In this document: positions 8,558 through 16,374 of the stretch, piece by piece
Layout of the letters: each line of letters opens with the position of its first letter
Position numbering within the stretch: position 1 is the first letter of the stretch
Source of the DNA: Lachnospiraceae bacterium
GTDB taxonomy: Bacteria; Bacillota_A; Clostridia; Lachnospirales; Lachnospiraceae
Assembly: GCA_017620345.1 (NCBI GenBank)
Contig: JAFZQP010000172.1
Coordinates: 1-23,989, forward strand
Length of the DNA stretch: 23,989 nt
Reading direction: 5' to 3'
Notes under the pieces: generated by a model
Told to the model about the DNA's origin: nothing
The model's database searches: none
The model's input: the letters and a program-made list of their open reading frames with translations, nothing else
Translations under genes and position numbers: made by a program

Positions 8558-9396
8558 TGGACATGAACGGATATAAGGTAGAAGACGGGGTACTTGATCT
8601 GTCGGGATCAGGTCTTACGCAGATCGACAGCAAGGCTTTTTTCAACGCAAGACAGCTTCGCGTAGTCACCCTGCCCGGGGAGATCGAATATATCGGGGAC
8701 TGGGCGTTTGCAAAATGCCCCAATCTTGAGAAGGTCATTTTCCCTTGTGGGCACAGGCCCGGATTATTCGGCAGGGATGTGTTCGGCGGGTGTGGACGGC
8801 TATCATCGATAGAATTTGCCGATATGGATGAGTCTGCATCAAGGCTCCTGGCGCTTTGTGCAAACAGGCTGTCGTTCGATCAGCTCATAAGAAGTGATGA
8901 TGTCGGGAAAAAGAGCTGGTATGAGAAGTGGGACATATGCCTTGCGACAAGACTTAAGAGCGATGATGCCGAAGCGAAGATGAGTGCGGCACTTTGCGGC
9001 GAAGAAGACATTTCTTATGACGGCATAGGCTCGGTTGATGGCGAGATGTCCGGTGAGACCGGAGATTTCGTACAAAAAGAGGAGTACAACCGGTGTGCGC
9101 TATGCTATCTTCGTCTGTCAAATGACAGATATCTTTCTGAAAACACCGAAAATATAATAAAACAATATTTATTTGATAACCGCCTGGGGGCAGGAAGCGA
9201 AGGAAGTTTTTACTCGATATTCGAAGAATGTGGCAGCGATCTGGCATTTCTTCGTATATATCTTGATGTAATAAAGCCTGATAAAGACACAATCAGAAAA
9301 ATGTTAAACAATCTTGAGCCAAAAGATGTTTTTGCACGGTCTTATTTAATAGATGAGTCAAACAGCATGGGAAATATTGACGATCTGATGTTATGA
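8557..9396 (+). CDS. Leucine-rich-repeat (BspA-like) protein, cytoplasmic
   Basis: The 279-residue product begins with about three BspA/LRR_5-type repeats (residues about 12-90): LDLSGSGLTQIDSKAFFNA, LRVVTLPGEIEYIGDWAFA and LEKVIFP, ending in SSIEFADM. The remaining ~190 residues are acidic and probably helical, with no domain I recognise. No signal peptide or membrane segment is visible, unlike many secreted BspA proteins, so it probably acts in the cytoplasm with its neighbours. GAAGG six nt upstream supports the first ATG; ATG 8563 is an alternative. It overlaps the AAA+ gene by 1 nt and the methylase gene by 4 nt (ATGA). A protein-recognition role is inference. Confidence 0.75.
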   Translation: MDMNGYKVEDGVLDLSGSGLTQIDSKAFFNARQLRVVTLPGEIEYIGDWAFAKCPNLEKVIFPCGHRPGLFGRDVFGGCGRLSSIEFADMDESASRLLALCANRLSFDQLIRSDDVGKKSWYEKWDICLATRLKSDDAEAKMSAALCGEEDISYDGIGSVDGEMSGETGDFVQKEEYNRCALCYLRLSNDRYLSENTENIIKQYLFDNRLGAGSEGSFYSIFEECGSDLAFLRIYLDVIKPDKDTIRKMLNNLEPKDVFARSYLIDESNSMGNIDDLML

Positions 9397-10499
9397 AGCA
9401 GTACAGGATATCATGGTTTGACGAATTTAAGTGTCTCGGAGGAAGTTGTCCGCAGACATGCTGCAAGGGATGGGTCATCCCGCTTGAAAAAGAAGACTGT
9501 ATACGTCTTAAAAAGATCAGTGGCAGACTGGGGATCCGGCTGTTTTTTGCAACAGGCGGCTGGACAAGGGCCAAGTTCAATCCGGATTCGACAACGTGTC
9601 CGTTTCATGATAAGCAGGGCCTTTGCAGGATACAGAAGGAGAAAGGTCACGAGACCATTCCCTGGGCGTGTCAGAGCTACCCGAGGTTCTTCCGCAACTA
9701 CGGCGAGTTTGAAGAGTGCAGCCTGGATCTGTCGTGTATAGCAGCCGCCCGCATGATGCTTGATCATCTCGGGGATATGAGCACGGTCGAGACCGATCAC
9801 GAGCCATATACGCAGCTGTGCACGACGAACGATGATCAGAGATTCCTCGAACACCTGATGATGATCAGGCAGGAGATGACGGAAGCCGTCTTTACGAAGG
9901 ATCCCGGCACTGTTATGACAGCAATGTATGAGTTTGCAGCTGATCTGCAGGATAAGATCGGAAAAGACGAAACATACGGCTACGATCTATCGTTTAGGAA
10001 GTATTTGGAATCCCGCGAAGATCCGGAGAAAACCGCTACAGTGTTTCCGCTTCCGGCAGGGATGCTTCGAAGATTTCTTGATTCGTCGCTGTGTCATCCG
10101 AGGCTTAAGTTCAAGGATCCCGTGATATACGGTATGCTGACAGCCGCAAAGATGCATCTTCGGAAATACAAAGATGAAAAATCATGGGCGGCAGATGCCG
10201 GCGGATATTTGGGATCGCATCCGGAACTGCAGAAGGTTTTGGCATCATATGCAGCATATTATCTGCACCAGAACTTCTTAAGGACATATGAGACGTACAG
10301 TTTTCGCAGACAGGTGGCTCTCGGTATCATACATACAAACATGGTGCTTCTCCTTTTTATCACGTTAGCATGCGAAAGTGACGGTGATAAAAATGCTCTT
10401 GCGAAGATCATGGCCGCATACAACCGACGTGCGTATTTTAACGACAGCATACAGGATGAAATGTATCGGATATTTGATCGGTATAAAAAGGACGCTTGA
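9393..10499 (+). CDS. fliB: FliB-family lysine N-methylase
   Basis: The 368-residue protein has the cysteine-rich N-terminus of the flagellin lysine-N-methylase (FliB) family: Cys14, Cys19, Cys23 and Cys24 in FKCLGGSCPQTCCKGW, Cys36, then Cys69 (CPF), Cys78, Cys93 (ACQSYPRFF) and Cys109/Cys115 (CSLDLSC). FliB proteins methylate lysines on flagellin and bind an iron-sulfur cluster. The C-terminal ~240 residues are mostly helical, as in the family. No flagellar gene is in the window, so the target may not be flagellin. The start overlaps the LRR stop as ATGA. The -35 box of the next gene's promoter begins inside the last codons. The gene symbol reflects family, not proven function. Confidence 0.85.
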   Translation: MKQYRISWFDEFKCLGGSCPQTCCKGWVIPLEKEDCIRLKKISGRLGIRLFFATGGWTRAKFNPDSTTCPFHDKQGLCRIQKEKGHETIPWACQSYPRFFRNYGEFEECSLDLSCIAAARMMLDHLGDMSTVETDHEPYTQLCTTNDDQRFLEHLMMIRQEMTEAVFTKDPGTVMTAMYEFAADLQDKIGKDETYGYDLSFRKYLESREDPEKTATVFPLPAGMLRRFLDSSLCHPRLKFKDPVIYGMLTAAKMHLRKYKDEKSWAADAGGYLGSHPELQKVLASYAAYYLHQNFLRTYETYSFRRQVALGIIHTNMVLLLFITLACESDGDKNALAKIMAAYNRRAYFNDSIQDEMYRIFDRYKKDA

Positions 10500-10524
10500 C
10501 AGAGATCGCTCATTTTGTTACAAT
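10496..10524 (+). promoter_or_regulatory. Sigma-A promoter for the surface-protein gene
   Basis: TTGACA at 10496-10501, a 17-nt spacer and TACAAT at 10519-10524 form a near-consensus housekeeping promoter. The -35 box overlaps the stop of the fliB-type gene. Transcription would start near 10531, giving a leader of about 200 nt before the ATG at 10732. Confidence 0.85.
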
Positions 10525-10588
10525 GTGATACAAAGAAAAAGTAAAATTACATATTAATAGAACTAAAGTTTTTTCGAATGTGACCGAT

Positions 10589-10700
10589 ATATTGTTTGTA
10601 AGTAATTAAACAATATTCAGGTATAGGAATGCCCGCTACATCGAGCCTAGACCATAAACTCCCGGAAGGGAGAGAACAAGGTCAGGCTCTTTTAATTTGT
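10589..10700 (+). ncRNA. Structured 5' leader, candidate attenuator or riboswitch-like RNA
   Basis: The leader contains a 9-bp AT-rich hairpin (10589-10597 with 10608-10616, 10-nt loop). It also has a compound hairpin: GAGCC 10643-10647 with GGCTC 10685-10689, GACC 10650-10653 with GGTC 10680-10683, and CTCCC 10659-10663 with GGGAG 10668-10672 capped by a GGAA tetraloop. An asymmetric internal loop (ATAAA / AGAACAA) lies inside. The stem is followed by TCTTTTAATTT, so it resembles an intrinsic terminator. GGTATAGG (10620-10627) can instead pair with CCTAGACC (10646-10653), seven of eight bases, which would disrupt the terminator. It matches no riboswitch class I can recall. Regulation is inference; the pairings are seen. 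Confidence 0.5.
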
Positions 10701-10731
10701 AAAGTATCAGGGGAAATACGGAGGCAAAAAA

Positions 10732-13005
10732 ATGAAAAAGAACATCAAAAACAACGTGATAACAAGAATGATGGCGATCGGACTTGCAACAGTAGTGCTT
10801 GCAACGTCTGTTCCCAGTGTTGTATTCGCTGATGAAGAGACAACGACTGAAGAGTCATCATCAGACAGCTCATCAGAGTCATCGGAGAGTTCTTCAGACA
10901 GCTCATCGGATTGCGGATCAAGCGAATCCGAAGCACCTGCAGCGGAAGCACCTGCAGCAGAAGCACCTGCGGTTGAGCCGGTTGAAGCGCCTGCAGCAGA
11001 AGTACCTGCAGTTGAGCCGGTTGAAGCGCCTGTAGCAGAAGGTGAGATCGTAGCTGAAGTTCTTATCATAGACAACAACGTAACAACCCCTGTTGTTGAA
11101 GAAGAGACACCCGCTGTTGATGAAGCAACAAAAGAGGATGTACTTTCACTTAAGGCTGATGCTGAAGAGAAGATCGAGAAAGCAGACAAGAGCATCGATA
11201 ACCTGAACGAGAAGACAGGATCCGTTAACGAGGGAGAAAGCAAGACAGACGGCGAAGCTGATTCGGCGATCGCAAACGCAGAGATCGCAAATACTTCAAA
11301 GTCAAAGAAGGAAGCATATCAGGCAAAGGCTGATGCAATAAACGATATCACAAGTGCTGAAGATGATCTTGAGAATGTAAAGGTTGCATATGAAGAAGCA
11401 GTTGTTGCAAAAGAGCAGGCTGAAGCAGATGTTAAGGCTGCTGAAGAAGCTCATGCAAAGGCAGTTGAACAGCTCAACGAGCTTAAGAAGACAACGCAGC
11501 AGAATCTGACAGCTGCTCAGGCACAGTACAATGATGCATGCAGCAGAATAAGAATAGCTGAGGAACAGAAAGCAAATGCTGAAGCTAAACTGGCAGAACT
11601 TAAGCCTATAGAAGCTCAGTATTATGCAGTGATGGACTACTATTACAAAACATATTTCGAAGATGAGACAATAACTAAAAATAATACCAAAAATGGAGTA
11701 CTTGATGTAAGCGGTTGTTTGAAAGATGCAAAAGATAAACAAACAGATAACAGTTATATAGATTCAGTTGCGAAGACTGAGACAGATAAAACACCTATCT
11801 GGGAACGTGGAAGAGCTCTTATGGAAGATTTGATCAGATATAAGCTCAAAGAAGACAAAATTACGGATTATACGATCACCACGGCCGATAGTAAGATTGA
11901 TGGTACTTATAAACTTGCCAAGGATGTTTCTTCAGGCTCGGAAGAAACACATTATCAGAAATGGGATAGTGTTGCTAAGAATCATGGAAACGTAGACGGA
12001 AGATTCAATCATATTACAGTAACATATAAGGATAGCAACGGAGAAGATCAGTATTTATATTTCAACTATGTGTTTAAGCAATCAGAGAAAGATAAGGAAT
12101 TTATTGGTAAAGATGGGAAGGTAGACATAGAGAACGGACCTATTTATCTTGCACTTCTCGATTATAGTACGAACCCCAAAAATGGATGGGTTACTTGGGA
12201 TAAAATAGATCATGCAACTACCAAAGAAAATATTGATAACTATGGCAGCCTTAAGTCGAAAGTTGATTCATTACAGCAAGCGATCGATGATGCTAAAAAA
12301 GAAATAGACGATGCAACCGCAGCAAAAAATGCAGCAGCAGCAAGAGTATCACAGTACAGCCAGGAGTTAAGAGAGCTTAATAACATCAAGATCGATGATT
12401 CCAAGATAGCAGAGCTTAAAGAGAAGCTTGCAGATGCAGTTGAGGATCTTAAAGAGGCTGAAGAGAAGAAGGAAGAGCTTGAAGTAAAGGTTGAAGAAGC
12501 AAGAAAGATCGTTGATGCAATTGACCTTTCAAGATTCAATACAAACGATGACGAAAGCGCTGATGATTATACAGACGGTACGGATCCGGTAGTTCCTGTA
12601 TATCCGCTTCCTACGATCCCTACAGTTACCGATATCAGTGACATCATTCCTACGATCCCGAGTGTGCTTCCTACGGTCATCACATCGATCCCGAGATCAG
12701 GAGTACTTGGAGTAAGAGTAGAAGCATCAGCAGATAACGTAGTATCTGATGTAGATAAGAAGCCTGCAAATGCGATCAAAGAGATCGATCTTGGCAACAA
12801 GACTGTTGCAAACAACGGCCAGAAGCTTGTTAAGCTTGCGAACAACGAGGTTCCTCTTGCAGCAATGCCTAATATGGAAGATGGCATCAACATGAACTGG
12901 TTATGGCTCCTCCTCGTTGCAGCTGCAGTGATCATTACGATCGCAACATACGAGAAGCACAAAAAGAACGTTGCAGCAAACAAAGCAAACAGCTCAAACA
13001 AATAA
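10732..13005 (+). CDS. Secreted, membrane-anchored coiled-coil surface protein
   Basis: The 757-residue protein has an N-terminal signal peptide (cleavage likely after VFA, residue 33) and a Ser/Asp/Glu-rich low-complexity tract (about 35-65). An Ala/Pro/Glu repeat tract (about 67-103) precedes a long charged coiled coil (about 135-300). Residues about 303-503 form a compact-looking, less repetitive domain; a second coiled coil (503-600) follows. A Pro/Ile/Thr-rich linker with PTIP repeats leads to a C-terminal membrane helix (about 721-740), ending in a lysine-rich tail. No LPXTG motif is seen. CGGAGG seven nt upstream fixes the ATG. The two coiled coils flanking an insert suggest a hairpin stalk presenting a tip domain, probably adhesive or structural. 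Function is not recognised. Confidence 0.85.
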   Translation: MKKNIKNNVITRMMAIGLATVVLATSVPSVVFADEETTTEESSSDSSSESSESSSDSSSDCGSSESEAPAAEAPAAEAPAVEPVEAPAAEVPAVEPVEAPVAEGEIVAEVLIIDNNVTTPVVEEETPAVDEATKEDVLSLKADAEEKIEKADKSIDNLNEKTGSVNEGESKTDGEADSAIANAEIANTSKSKKEAYQAKADAINDITSAEDDLENVKVAYEEAVVAKEQAEADVKAAEEAHAKAVEQLNELKKTTQQNLTAAQAQYNDACSRIRIAEEQKANAEAKLAELKPIEAQYYAVMDYYYKTYFEDETITKNNTKNGVLDVSGCLKDAKDKQTDNSYIDSVAKTETDKTPIWERGRALMEDLIRYKLKEDKITDYTITTADSKIDGTYKLAKDVSSGSEETHYQKWDSVAKNHGNVDGRFNHITVTYKDSNGEDQYLYFNYVFKQSEKDKEFIGKDGKVDIENGPIYLALLDYSTNPKNGWVTWDKIDHATTKENIDNYGSLKSKVDSLQQAIDDAKKEIDDATAAKNAAAARVSQYSQELRELNNIKIDDSKIAELKEKLADAVEDLKEAEEKKEELEVKVEEARKIVDAIDLSRFNTNDDESADDYTDGTDPVVPVYPLPTIPTVTDISDIIPTIPSVLPTVITSIPRSGVLGVRVEASADNVVSDVDKKPANAIKEIDLGNKTVANNGQKLVKLANNEVPLAAMPNMEDGINMNWLWLLLVAAAVIITIATYEKHKKNVAANKANSSNK
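10933..11040 (+). repeat. In-frame tandem repeats coding for Ala/Pro/Glu tract
   Basis: Three 15-bp units (10933-10947, 10948-10962, 10963-10977) encode APAAE, APAAE and APAVE. The third begins a longer 39-bp unit (10963-11001) repeated almost exactly at 11002-11040, encoding APAVEPVEAPAAE and VPAVEPVEAPVAE. Unit lengths are multiples of three, so copy change would keep frame. It probably forms a flexible wall-spanning stalk. Confidence 0.85.
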
Positions 13006-13025
13006 TAAATATCATATGATATAAC

Positions 13026-13057
13026 AAAAGCCGGTGGGATTCCCGCCGGCTTTTTTT
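13026..13057 (+). terminator. Intrinsic terminator after the surface-protein gene
   Basis: GCCGGTGGG (13030-13038) pairs with CCCGCCGGC (13042-13050) across a 3-nt loop, with one G-T wobble, followed by seven Ts (13051-13057). AAAA upstream (13026-13029) can extend the stem into the T-run. It ends the surface-protein transcript 21 nt after the stop. Confidence 0.93.
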
Positions 13058-13070
13058 CTGTGCAAAAACC

Positions 13071-13099
13071 TTGATTATTGAAATTGTGGCATTTACAAT
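13071..13099 (+). promoter_or_regulatory. Promoter of the arabinofuranosidase-trp operon
   Basis: TTGATT (13071-13076), a 17-nt spacer and TACAAT (13094-13099) form a good sigma-A promoter between the terminator and the GH51 start. The predicted start is near 13106, giving a leader of only ~44 nt. A small palindrome AACATGTT (13101-13108) covers that start. No T-box or trp leader is visible in this short leader. Confidence 0.75.
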
Positions 13100-13149
13100 A
13101 AACATGTTGTACCAAACGGACCTATGTTCAACAGGAGGGAAGGCAGATC

Positions 13150-14655
13150 ATGGCAGTATTGTATGTAAATGAAAAAGAGAAAAAAGGTCATATCAATCCC
13201 GAGATCTACGGACATTTTTCGGAGCATCTCGGAAGATGTATATATGAAGGACTGTATGTCGGTGAGGATTCGGATATCCCGAATGTTAACGGCATGAGAA
13301 AGGATGTCGTTGAAGCATTAAAAGAGCTTCAGATCCCGCTCCTTCGCTGGCCCGGCGGATGCTTTGCGGATGAATATCACTGGAAGGACGGCATCGGTCC
13401 GAAGGAAAACCGTAAGAAAATGATCAATACCCACTGGGGCGGAGTTGTTGAGGATAACAGTTTCGGAACCCATGAGTATTTTGAACTGTGTGAGCAGCTC
13501 GGATGCAAGACGTATGTCAACGGTAACGTCGGTTCGGGAACGGTTCAGGAGATGAGCGAATGGGTCGAATATATGACTTTCGACGGAGTCTCTCCGATGG
13601 CTGATCTGCGTAAGAAGAACGGCCGCGAAAAACCCTGGAAGATCGATTATTTCGGCATCGGAAACGAGAACTGGGGATGCGGCGGCAACATGACTCCTGA
13701 ATACTATGCCAATCTTTACAGAAGGTATCAGACATATGTAAGACACTATGAGGCAAGCGCGCCGATCAAAAAGATATGCGGAGGCGCCGATACGGAGGAT
13801 CTTAACTGGACGAAGAAGGTTCTTGAGACGTGTTTTGCAAGCCCTCACAAGCCTGAGTTCCACGGCTATATGGACGAACTGAGCCTTCATTACTATACGG
13901 TTCCCGGGGTGTGGGAGCACAAGGGAAGCGCGACTGATTTTACGCAGGCTGAGTGGTATACGACCATGAAGAAGGCACTTCGCATGGAGTCGCTTATCAG
14001 GAAGCATGCAACGGTCATGGATGAATACGATCCGGAGAAGAAGATAGGAATGTCGGTCGATGAATGGGGCTGCTGGCTTGATGTTGAGCCGGGTACCAAT
14101 CCGGGATTCTTGTATCAGCAGAACTCCGTAAGGGATGCGCTCGTAGCGTGCATATCTCTTAACATCTTCAACAAGAACTGCGACAGGGTCAAACTCGCAT
14201 GTCTTGCCCAGATGGTAAATGTCCTTCAGTCAGTCATCCTGACGGAAGGCGAGAAGATGGTAAAGACACCGACGTACCATATCTTCCATATGTACAAGTA
14301 TCATCAGGATGCCGATCTTCTCGCAAGTTATATAGACGGAGACCGCGAGATCGGAGAAGAAGACAGCAAAGTCATGCAGCTGTCGGAGTCGGTATCACAA
14401 AGCGCCGACGGGACGATAAACGTTACGATCGGAAACCTGTCTGTATCCGATGACGCACCTGTAGAACTCGTATTTGCACAGAAGGAGATAAAATCAGTCG
14501 AGGCATCAGTCGTTACCGGCGGGATGACGGATCACAATACGTTTGACGAGCCCGACAAGGTTGCGGAAAAAGATTTTTCGGGATATAAGACCGACGGAAG
14601 AAAGCTGTCATTCACGCTTCCGAAAAACAGCGTAGTGCTGCTGCGTATCAAGTAA
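13150..14655 (+). CDS. GH51 alpha-L-arabinofuranosidase, intracellular
   Basis: This 501-residue enzyme removes terminal arabinofuranose from arabinan and arabinoxylan oligosaccharides with retention of configuration. The acid/base glutamate is Glu173 in [11 protein letters not shown] and the nucleophile is Glu305 in MSVDEWGCW, both at family-typical positions in a (beta/alpha)8 barrel. Other family text includes [14 protein letters not shown] near the N-terminus, [20 protein letters not shown], and [20 protein letters not shown]. The last ~100 residues form the beta domain. No signal peptide is present, so substrate must be imported as oligosaccharide. AGGAGG precedes the ATG. The stop directly abuts the DUF6171 ATG, and the tryptophan genes follow on the same strand. 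Confidence 0.95.
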   Translation: MAVLYVNEKEKKGHINPEIYGHFSEHLGRCIYEGLYVGEDSDIPNVNGMRKDVVEALKELQIPLLRWPGGCFADEYHWKDGIGPKENRKKMINTHWGGVVEDNSFGTHEYFELCEQLGCKTYVNGNVGSGTVQEMSEWVEYMTFDGVSPMADLRKKNGREKPWKIDYFGIGNENWGCGGNMTPEYYANLYRRYQTYVRHYEASAPIKKICGGADTEDLNWTKKVLETCFASPHKPEFHGYMDELSLHYYTVPGVWEHKGSATDFTQAEWYTTMKKALRMESLIRKHATVMDEYDPEKKIGMSVDEWGCWLDVEPGTNPGFLYQQNSVRDALVACISLNIFNKNCDRVKLACLAQMVNVLQSVILTEGEKMVKTPTYHIFHMYKYHQDADLLASYIDGDREIGEEDSKVMQLSESVSQSADGTINVTIGNLSVSDDAPVELVFAQKEIKSVEASVVTGGMTDHNTFDEPDKVAEKDFSGYKTDGRKLSFTLPKNSVVLLRIK

Positions 14656-14913
14656 ATGGCTGATAAGAGGATCTGCAGAAAATGCCTTCTGGCGGAGCTT
14701 GACAATGAAAAACTCCTTGCCGAGGTAAGGCAGGCGATAGACAGGCTGGGCGCCGATCTTAAGGTGTCCGATGAAACTTACGCGAAAAGACTTGATATAT
14801 GCAGATCATGCGATTATCTGAATGATGGTACGTGCGGCGCATGTGGCTGTTATGTGGAACTTCGCGCAGCGGCAAAGACCGGTAAATGTCCATATAAAAA
14901 ATGGACCGTATAA
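14656..14913 (+). CDS. Small cysteine-rich DUF6171-type protein
   Basis: The 85-residue protein has eight cysteines: Cys7 and Cys10 (CRKC), Cys49 and Cys52 (CRSC), Cys60, Cys63 and Cys65 (CGACGC), and Cys78. The paired CxxC arrangement suggests a zinc- or iron-sulfur-binding protein, and the overall pattern resembles DUF6171, known from Clostridia but without assigned function. The middle (about 12-45) is a predicted helix. The ATG directly follows the arabinofuranosidase TAA with no separate Shine-Dalgarno, suggesting coupling. It ends 22 nt before trpC. Confidence 0.75.
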   Translation: MADKRICRKCLLAELDNEKLLAEVRQAIDRLGADLKVSDETYAKRLDICRSCDYLNDGTCGACGCYVELRAAAKTGKCPYKKWTV

Positions 14914-14935
14914 TGAAATAAAACGGGAGCAGGAC

Positions 14936-15739
14936 ATGATACTTGATGAGATAGTAAAAGACAAGAAAATAAGACTTCGCGAGCATAAGGCTGCGTATCC
15001 GATGAGCGAAGCTGTAAGAGATGTCGAAGCAATGCTAAAGGATCCCGAAAGAAACAACGACCTGTTTTACAATAACCTCAGTAAGCCCGGGATATCGATA
15101 ATCGGAGAGTTTAAGAAAGCATCTCCGAGTCTTGGCAAGATAGATTCTTCTATTGACCTGACAGAGAGGATAGACGAATACAATGAATCCGTTGATGCGA
15201 TTTCCGTTCTTACGGAAGAGGATCATTTCAACGGAAATATCGAGTATTTGCGCACTGTCAGGTCAATTTCCTCACTTCCGATACTGCGCAAGGATTTTAT
15301 GATCGATGAGTATCAGTTCTATGAAGCAAAGGCTATTGGGGCGGATGCAGTGCTGCTCATCACGGCGATACTTGATGATGCGCAGATGAAGGCATTTTAT
15401 GATCTTGCAAGGCAGCTTAAGATGGGAGTTCTTGTTGAGACGCATGACGAATATGAGATCGAGCGTGCACTTGCTATAGATCCGAGGATCATAGGGGTAA
15501 ATAACCGTAATCTGAATGATTTTTCGATAGATATTAAAAATACCGGAAAGCTGGCAAAATACATCCCGGAAGACAAGGTGTTCGTTGCCGAGAGCGGGAT
15601 AATGAATGACAGAGACGTGGCATATCTTAATGAAGTTGGGGTAGACGGATTCCTGATCGGACGCGCGTTCATGGAATCTCCGAACCCAAGGCAGCTGGCG
15701 CTTCGGTGGAAGTCTTTACAAAAGGAGCGAATGAGTTGA
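14936..15739 (+). CDS. trpC: Indole-3-glycerol phosphate synthase
   Basis: TrpC closes the indole ring of carboxyphenylaminodeoxyribulose phosphate with loss of CO2. The 267-residue barrel shows the family order of motifs: GEFKKASPSLG, SVLTEEDHFNGNIEYL, RKDFMIDEYQFYEAKAIGAD, LVETHDEYEIE, GVNNRNLNDF, VAESGIMNDRDV and GFLIGRAFM. The ATG at 14936 is preceded by GGGAGCAGG; in-frame codons further upstream lie inside the DUF6171 gene and were rejected. The end overlaps the trpF start. This is the first trp gene of the cluster; trpE, trpG and trpD are not upstream. Confidence 0.96.
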   Translation: MILDEIVKDKKIRLREHKAAYPMSEAVRDVEAMLKDPERNNDLFYNNLSKPGISIIGEFKKASPSLGKIDSSIDLTERIDEYNESVDAISVLTEEDHFNGNIEYLRTVRSISSLPILRKDFMIDEYQFYEAKAIGADAVLLITAILDDAQMKAFYDLARQLKMGVLVETHDEYEIERALAIDPRIIGVNNRNLNDFSIDIKNTGKLAKYIPEDKVFVAESGIMNDRDVAYLNEVGVDGFLIGRAFMESPNPRQLALRWKSLQKERMS

Positions 15740-16374
15740 GACCAAAGATCAAGATCTGCGGCATCACAAGAGAAGAAGAGATCCGTATGCTGAATGACGC
15801 CGGAGTCGATTATGCCGGGTTCGTGTTTTACGAAAAGAGCAAACGGTACATCAGCATGGAAGGAGCCGAGCGGTTAAAGAAGCAGCTGGACAGCCGGATA
15901 AAGAGCGTAGCTGTTACCGTAAGTCCGGATGCGGAACTTGTAAGAACGATCTGCGCAAATGATTTTGACATCATACAGATACACAAAGATATAGATGAAG
16001 AAGCTCTGCGGGCGGCAACGAAGCCGGTGTGGATGGCGATAAACGTATCAGATGCCGCGGCGGCAAACGATAAGCTAAGACAGATCGAACAGATGGCAGA
16101 ACTGTCAGGAAAAGAGCCGGAAGGATTTGTGGTCGATGCGGAGAACTTCGGAAGTGGCAGGACATTTGACTGGCATGCGGGAAATATCCCGGAGATGCAC
16201 GGACTGTTCATTTTAGCAGGAGGACTGGATGCAGAAAATGCAGGCGAAGCGATCAGATTGTTTTCGCCCGATGTAGTGGATGTAAGCTCGTCAGTAGAAG
16301 GAAATTCCGGCAAGGATGAGGCAAAGATAAAAGAGTTCATAAACAGTGTCAGAAAGGCGGCAGACAATGAATAA
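15736..16374 (+). CDS. trpF: Phosphoribosylanthranilate isomerase (TTG start)
   Basis: TrpF isomerises phosphoribosylanthranilate, upstream of TrpC. Family motifs are [10 protein letters not shown] (catalytic Cys8), [14 protein letters not shown], the GGTGxTFDW-like FGSGRTFDW with the preceding VVDAE aspartate, [11 protein letters not shown] and [19 protein letters not shown] place the start at TTG 15736, overlapping the trpC TGA as TTGA, because AAAGGAG sits about 8 nt before it (15721-15727) and the product then begins right before the conserved KIKICG. An ATG at 15706 is in frame but lies upstream of that ribosome site and would add ten residues. Length is 212 residues. The gene overlaps trpB by 8 nt. 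Confidence 0.94.
   Translation: MRPKIKICGITREEEIRMLNDAGVDYAGFVFYEKSKRYISMEGAERLKKQLDSRIKSVAVTVSPDAELVRTICANDFDIIQIHKDIDEEALRAATKPVWMAINVSDAAAANDKLRQIEQMAELSGKEPEGFVVDAENFGSGRTFDWHAGNIPEMHGLFILAGGLDAENAGEAIRLFSPDVVDVSSSVEGNSGKDEAKIKEFINSVRKAADNE

Noticed and set aside
9411..9854. Reverse-strand open frame inside the methylase gene
   Set aside because: The forward frame has a conserved cysteine pattern; the reverse product has no recognisable features.
10589..10700. Known cyclic-di-GMP, SAM, preQ1, guanidine or other riboswitch class
   Set aside because: I looked for hallmark motifs of these classes because HD-GYP genes and a surface protein are present, but found none. A covariance search would be decisive.
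10629..10832. Small open frame starting in the leader of the surface-protein gene
   Set aside because: No ribosome site, runs out of frame into the signal-peptide coding region, and the leader is better explained as structured RNA. A leader peptide is not fully excluded.
16346..16366. Earlier ATG for trpB inside trpF
   Set aside because: Adds seven residues before the conserved start region; the ATG at 16367 gives the usual TrpB N-terminus.
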